From a virus: a stretch of 24,154 nt of DNA. The DNA is taken from positions 1 to 24,154 of the IMG/VR virus record IMGVR_UViG_3300027906_000152; one strand, given 5' to 3'. Under the pieces are notes generated by a model, which did no database searches, was not told where the DNA came from, and saw nothing but the letters and a program-made list of their open reading frames with translations. Both the position numbers and the translations under genes were made by a program. Positions 21,237 to 24,154 of the stretch are shown piece by piece (the stretch's first letter is position 1; every line of letters starts with the position of its first letter).

Positions 21237-22922
21237 TTATTTAGTAGAATTAGAAGGTTTAGCCGCAGGTTTAGGAGCAGCTTTCATCTTTTCTATCTCT
21301 CGTTTGTGATCATCTTCCGCACTTTGAGCTTCCAATTCAGGAGCAAATGCATCATTCTGACGATCCATTGTATCAAATGTATTGACCTCAGTAGGAGACA
21401 TAACCATTCCTAGTTCAATCTCCTTATTCATTTGTTGTTCTATTTCCTTATACTCCTTATCCTTTTGCTGGAGTACGTTTCTACGAACGTATTCAATAGA
21501 GAAATACTTTCCTACAAATGGATCCATTTGAGTAACAGTCAGCATACGCTGGTTCTGCATTTCAATTTCTTTTAACTCATTGAAATGATTATCAAAGAGG
21601 AAGTCATATTGAATATGCTCCTTCATATCATCCCAATCGTCAGGAGCAATTACTCCTTTGAGAATAAGTTGAGTCTTGAGTATGTCTTGGAATAACTCAG
21701 AGAATCTCTTACGTAATCTACCAATGAACTTAGTGAACTTAAGTTCGTCACGGAGGACTTCCGTAGTCTTGCCAAGATTAAAACCTTTGTTATCGTCAGT
21801 AAGGCGAGATGGTGGAAGGTTAAGCGAGTTATATAACTTCTTCTTAAAATATTCAACGTCTTTAAGTTCTCCAAGATTTTGTCCTCCAGGTAATGTGGTG
21901 ATCTCTGTTCCTCTACCACCCTCTCTACGAGGTAACCAAAAATCTTCAAGCATACTCATATGCTTTTTATCGTCACGCATCTCACCAGTGTTAGCATCAT
22001 ACACTAGCTTGTTTCTATAGCGAGACATTGTATCACGTAGGTATTGCTCTGCTTTAACCTTTGGAAGGTTACCTACATCAATATAAAAAATTCTTCTTTC
22101 AGGAGCACGAGAAAGTCTGTATATAACCAACGCATCTTCAATCATGCGGAGTTGATTTAGAGACTTGATTGCTTTATGTAAGAATCCAAGAGTCATTCTC
22201 TTGTTAAGATCTTGCAATCCAGATGGAATAAAGGTAACAGAATCAACTGCCATCTTAATACCCTGAGACAATGACATGTCTCCAATAGGTCCAAGAGTAC
22301 CACCTTTATAAAAACCTTTTGGATTATATAAGAAATAATCTACGAAGGTTCCATATTCAACTTCTAATGCTGTTCCTTTTATTGCCTGTCTCTCAACAGA
22401 ACTCTGTGCTTTATTTTGATCTAACTTCTGACGAACTCTCTTGATCTTCATGGGATCAATGTAGCGGAGTTCTGTAATACCCTTCTTAGGATTCTCTAAA
22501 TCTATTACTTTATGATAAAAAAGTCGTCCGTCAATGTACCATGAACGAACGATCTCATGAGCTCTATTATCAAAATTTAGAAGACGCTTGATATAATCAA
22601 ACTCAGTTCTAATTTTGTTTTTTACTCCAGCACCCATACCTAGATTGTCTAGGTTAATTTCTACTGGACTATCGTAAGCATCACTTACAATAAATTCATT
22701 TACTACTTCATCAACTGCACTATCAACTTCAGGATGAATTGCCATGTCGCGATAGCGACGAATCATCTCAAACTCATTACGTGCTTGATTATCAGTATCA
22801 ACGTATGTTCCATAATAGCCACCTGCTGCTACAGCAATAGGCTCATCGGCTTGAGGAGGGACAGGGGATTGACCCTTCTTTCCCTCCTTCCGATTAATCT
22901 GGAAGCCAAATAACTGACTCAT
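21237..22922 (-). CDS. 20: gp20, portal vertex protein
   Basis: The 561-residue subunit of the dodecameric portal through which DNA enters and leaves the head (T4: 524). Family segments include the N-terminal FEMIRRYRDMAIHPEVDSAVDEVVNEFIV region. Others are YIDGRLFYHKVID, ELRYIDPMKIKRVR, and RAPERRIFYIDVGNLPKVKAEQYL, where gp20 diversity primers target cyanophages. LPGGQNLGELKDVEYF and LYNSLNLPPSRL follow. The last 30 residues are a P/A/K-rich tail. Neighbours gp19 and gp21 are in T4 order. An AATAAATA late box lies 31 nt ahead, overlapping the end of gp19. Confidence 0.97.
   Translation of the reverse strand: MSQLFGFQINRKEGKKGQSPVPPQADEPIAVAAGGYYGTYVDTDNQARNEFEMIRRYRDMAIHPEVDSAVDEVVNEFIVSDAYDSPVEINLDNLGMGAGVKNKIRTEFDYIKRLLNFDNRAHEIVRSWYIDGRLFYHKVIDLENPKKGITELRYIDPMKIKRVRQKLDQNKAQSSVERQAIKGTALEVEYGTFVDYFLYNPKGFYKGGTLGPIGDMSLSQGIKMAVDSVTFIPSGLQDLNKRMTLGFLHKAIKSLNQLRMIEDALVIYRLSRAPERRIFYIDVGNLPKVKAEQYLRDTMSRYRNKLVYDANTGEMRDDKKHMSMLEDFWLPRREGGRGTEITTLPGGQNLGELKDVEYFKKKLYNSLNLPPSRLTDDNKGFNLGKTTEVLRDELKFTKFIGRLRKRFSELFQDILKTQLILKGVIAPDDWDDMKEHIQYDFLFDNHFNELKEIEMQNQRMLTVTQMDPFVGKYFSIEYVRRNVLQQKDKEYKEIEQQMNKEIELGMVMSPTEVNTFDTMDRQNDAFAPELEAQSAEDDHKREIEKMKAAPKPAAKPSNSTK
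21238..21244 (-). promoter_or_regulatory. Late-promoter-like CTAAATA ahead of the prohead core gene
   Basis: CTAAATA on the minus strand, 20 nt before the ATG at 21218 and overlapping the gp20 stop codon. It is the same heptamer as ahead of gp3. It may raise expression of the core protein and gp21. Confidence 0.33.
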
Positions 22923-22952
22923 AACTAATTCCGTTTAATACTCTTCAAATAG

Positions 22953-22960
22953 TATTTATT
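22953..22960 (-). promoter_or_regulatory. Late-promoter-like AATAAATA ahead of gp20
   Basis: AATAAATA on the minus strand, 31 nt before the gp20 ATG and overlapping the last bases of gp19. It is identical to the gp22 box and one base from the T4 late consensus. Confidence 0.48.
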
Positions 22961-23555
22961 ATACCACAGGAATTGCACTTACGCCAGCTCTGGAATCATT
23001 ACCAGCACCAGCAGTAAAGTAAGAGTATTGGAATTCAACTGAGAACTCTTCAATTTGGTCGTTGCTATCATAAGCAAGATCAATTTGAGAGACGTTAGTT
23101 GGGAAACAATACTTGAGATTATACTCTCTTAATACTGAACCTGTTGCTGAAGAATCTTTCTCTAACTGTTTAACTCCAAGATCTGCTGTATAACCAGAAG
23201 AATTATTAGGAGTGAATAGTTGAGAAGTATTCTCTTCGTGTGTGTTAATACTATTAGCCCACTCTTCAAAGAACGAACGGAGTTTGAAGTCCTTATCGTT
23301 AAAGAATGTTGCAGTCCAAGTATCGAAGGTGCGATCACCAGCGATCTTAACTGTTCTTCCCCTGAACGGAACTTCGATTACACCTAAGTTTGAACCAGGA
23401 AGTGCTGCGGATTTACAGAGTAAGTTTACTAGATCTTGATCTTCTACCTGATCCTTGCTTAATGCAGCAGGGAACTGGATGTCGATCAGATACATATTGG
23501 GCTTTACACCTTGCCCAATAGTTTGTAAAAATTCTGATACGTTTGACCTTGCCAT
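22959..23555 (-). CDS. 19: gp19, tail tube protein
   Basis: The 198-residue subunit of the rigid inner tail tube (T4: 163). Recognisable segments are the start SEFLQTIGQGVKPNMYLIDI, then LCKSAALPGSNLGVIEVPFRGRTVKIAGDRTFDTWTATFFND (about 46-87). This is the core beta-sandwich of the gp19 family. The C-terminal strands are EEFSVEFQYSYF. An insertion of about 30 residues around 110-140 (TSQLFTPNNSS and on) accounts for the greater length. It lies between gp18 and gp20 as in T4. The AAAGAGG ahead of the ATG at 23555 supports the start. Confidence 0.94.
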   Translation of the reverse strand: MARSNVSEFLQTIGQGVKPNMYLIDIQFPAALSKDQVEDQDLVNLLCKSAALPGSNLGVIEVPFRGRTVKIAGDRTFDTWTATFFNDKDFKLRSFFEEWANSINTHEENTSQLFTPNNSSGYTADLGVKQLEKDSSATGSVLREYNLKYCFPTNVSQIDLAYDSNDQIEEFSVEFQYSYFTAGAGNDSRAGVSAIPVV

Positions 23556-23573
23556 TTTTAGTTGCCTCTTTAA

Positions 23574-23581
23574 TGTTTATC
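23574..23581 (-). promoter_or_regulatory. Late-promoter-like GATAAACA ahead of gp19
   Basis: GATAAACA on the minus strand, 19 nt before the gp19 ATG, two bases from the T4 late box. The cobS leader carries TATAAACA at the same distance. Confidence 0.3.
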
Positions 23582-23592
23582 TAGAATAATAA

Positions 23593-24154
23593 TTATCTAC
23601 CAACAACTTCACTGAAGTTAACTCCAGTTCTTGTTGCAGTAACAGTAACAGTAACATAGTTAATTGAACGAGTTGGCTTGAGGAATAGTTCAGCAACGAA
23701 CTCATTTCTATCAATCACTTCAGGGGTATTGTTACTCTCGTCACAAACTACTAAGAAGTCTGTAACACCTCTACGTGCCTGTACCTCAGAAAGGTAAGAA
23801 CTAATAGATGCATTAAAGTTACTACGTGTAGTAAAGTCATTCTGTTCAAAGAGTACTCCTTCTGCTAATGCTTTAGCTCTCTTCTCAACATTCAGGAATA
23901 AACGACGAACGTTAATTCTGTCAAATGCAGATGGAGAAGCAAGTGCAGTCTTGTCACCAAATAGTACTGGACCTGAACCAGGCATTGATACTATTGGGTT
24001 AACTCTACTTGTATACAGATCGTCACGTTGTGCCTTATTAGGATTGAAGGCAAGTTTAACAACGTTCTGAATACCACCACGACTCATTCCAGCAGGAGAG
24101 AACCAATCATCAAGAATGTTAGAAGTAGAAACACAAGTACCTGCGACATCACCG
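23593..24154 (-). CDS. 18: gp18, contractile tail sheath protein (C-terminal part)
   Basis: The last 186 codons of the tail sheath gene; the reading frame stays open to the right edge of the window, so the start lies outside. Identity rests on the conserved C-terminal sheath domain. NILDDWFSPAG is followed by SRGGIQNVVKLAFNP. Next comes RDDLYTSRVNPIVSMPGSGPVLFGDKT and then FDRINVRRLFLNVEKRAKALAEGVLFEQND. An internal ATG at 24087 is not the true start, since the conserved sequence continues upstream of it. Tube gene gp19 follows 37 nt downstream, the T4 order. Confidence 0.95.
   Translation of the reverse strand, partial: GDVAGTCVSTSNILDDWFSPAGMSRGGIQNVVKLAFNPNKAQRDDLYTSRVNPIVSMPGSGPVLFGDKTALASPSAFDRINVRRLFLNVEKRAKALAEGVLFEQNDFTTRSNFNASISSYLSEVQARRGVTDFLVVCDESNNTPEVIDRNEFVAELFLKPTRSINYVTVTVTATRTGVNFSEVVGR

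Noticed and set aside
1-24154. tRNA genes, CRISPR arrays, insertion sequences
   Set aside because: No cloverleaf, repeat-spacer pattern or transposase was seen. The only repeats are the short in-frame copies in gp22.

Overview
The window looks like part of the genome of a T4-like cyanophage, a contractile-tailed myovirus of marine Synechococcus or Prochlorococcus. The T4 virion and replication core is present: tail sheath gp18, tail tube gp19, portal gp20, prohead protease gp21, scaffold gp22, major capsid gp23, probable gp3, UvsY, UvsW, late sigma factor gp55, gp47, gp46, clamp gp45 and clamp loader gp44. Among these sit genes typical of cyanophages: heme oxygenase, a CobS-like AAA+ ATPase, PyrE, the start of PurM, a DUF3110-like protein and 2OG-Fe(II) oxygenases. 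The DNA is AT-rich by eye. I call every gene on the minus strand, so transcription runs from high to low coordinates.

Layout in the direction of transcription. (1) 24154-17659, virion assembly: gp18 (cut by the window edge), gp19, gp20, a small prohead core protein, gp21, gp22 and gp23. This block is closed by a strong intrinsic terminator. It has short gaps, several of which hold late-promoter-like boxes. (2) 17573-16305: a small soluble protein, two small membrane proteins and probable gp3. (3) 16308-11492, recombination and late transcription: UvsY, UvsW, an Sm-like small protein, gp55 behind its own sigma-70 promoter, two tiny ORFs, PyrE and gp47. (4) 11492-7234: a DUF3110-like protein, gp46, and a large protein joining an HEVGH metallopeptidase-like domain to a VWA domain. 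(5) 7155-4197: CobS-like ATPase, heme oxygenase, a 54-residue protein, a DUF3310-like protein and clamp gp45, with a good sigma-70 promoter just ahead of the DUF3310/gp45 pair. (6) 4197-1: a 2OG oxygenase, gp44, an HNH protein, a small protein, a second 2OG oxygenase, a small membrane protein, a Dam-type methylase, two tiny proteins and the first 55 codons of purM.

How the genes fit together. gp44 and gp45 belong to the replisome; clamp-loader partner gp62 is not seen next to gp44. gp45 is also expected to work with gp55 in late transcription of the capsid and tail genes at the other end of the window. UvsW, UvsY, gp46 and gp47 form the recombination-dependent replication and repair set. PyrE and PurM feed pyrimidine and purine synthesis. 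Heme oxygenase makes biliverdin from host heme. Most gene junctions outside the virion block are ATGA, TAATG or 8-11 nt overlaps, so translational coupling is likely.

Least understood parts: the CobS-like ATPase with its peptidase/VWA partner, the Sm-like protein beside gp55, the DUF3110-like protein between gp47 and gp46, and the paired HxH oxygenases around gp44. No tRNA, CRISPR array or insertion sequence was seen. No stretch over 300 bases lacks a gene.
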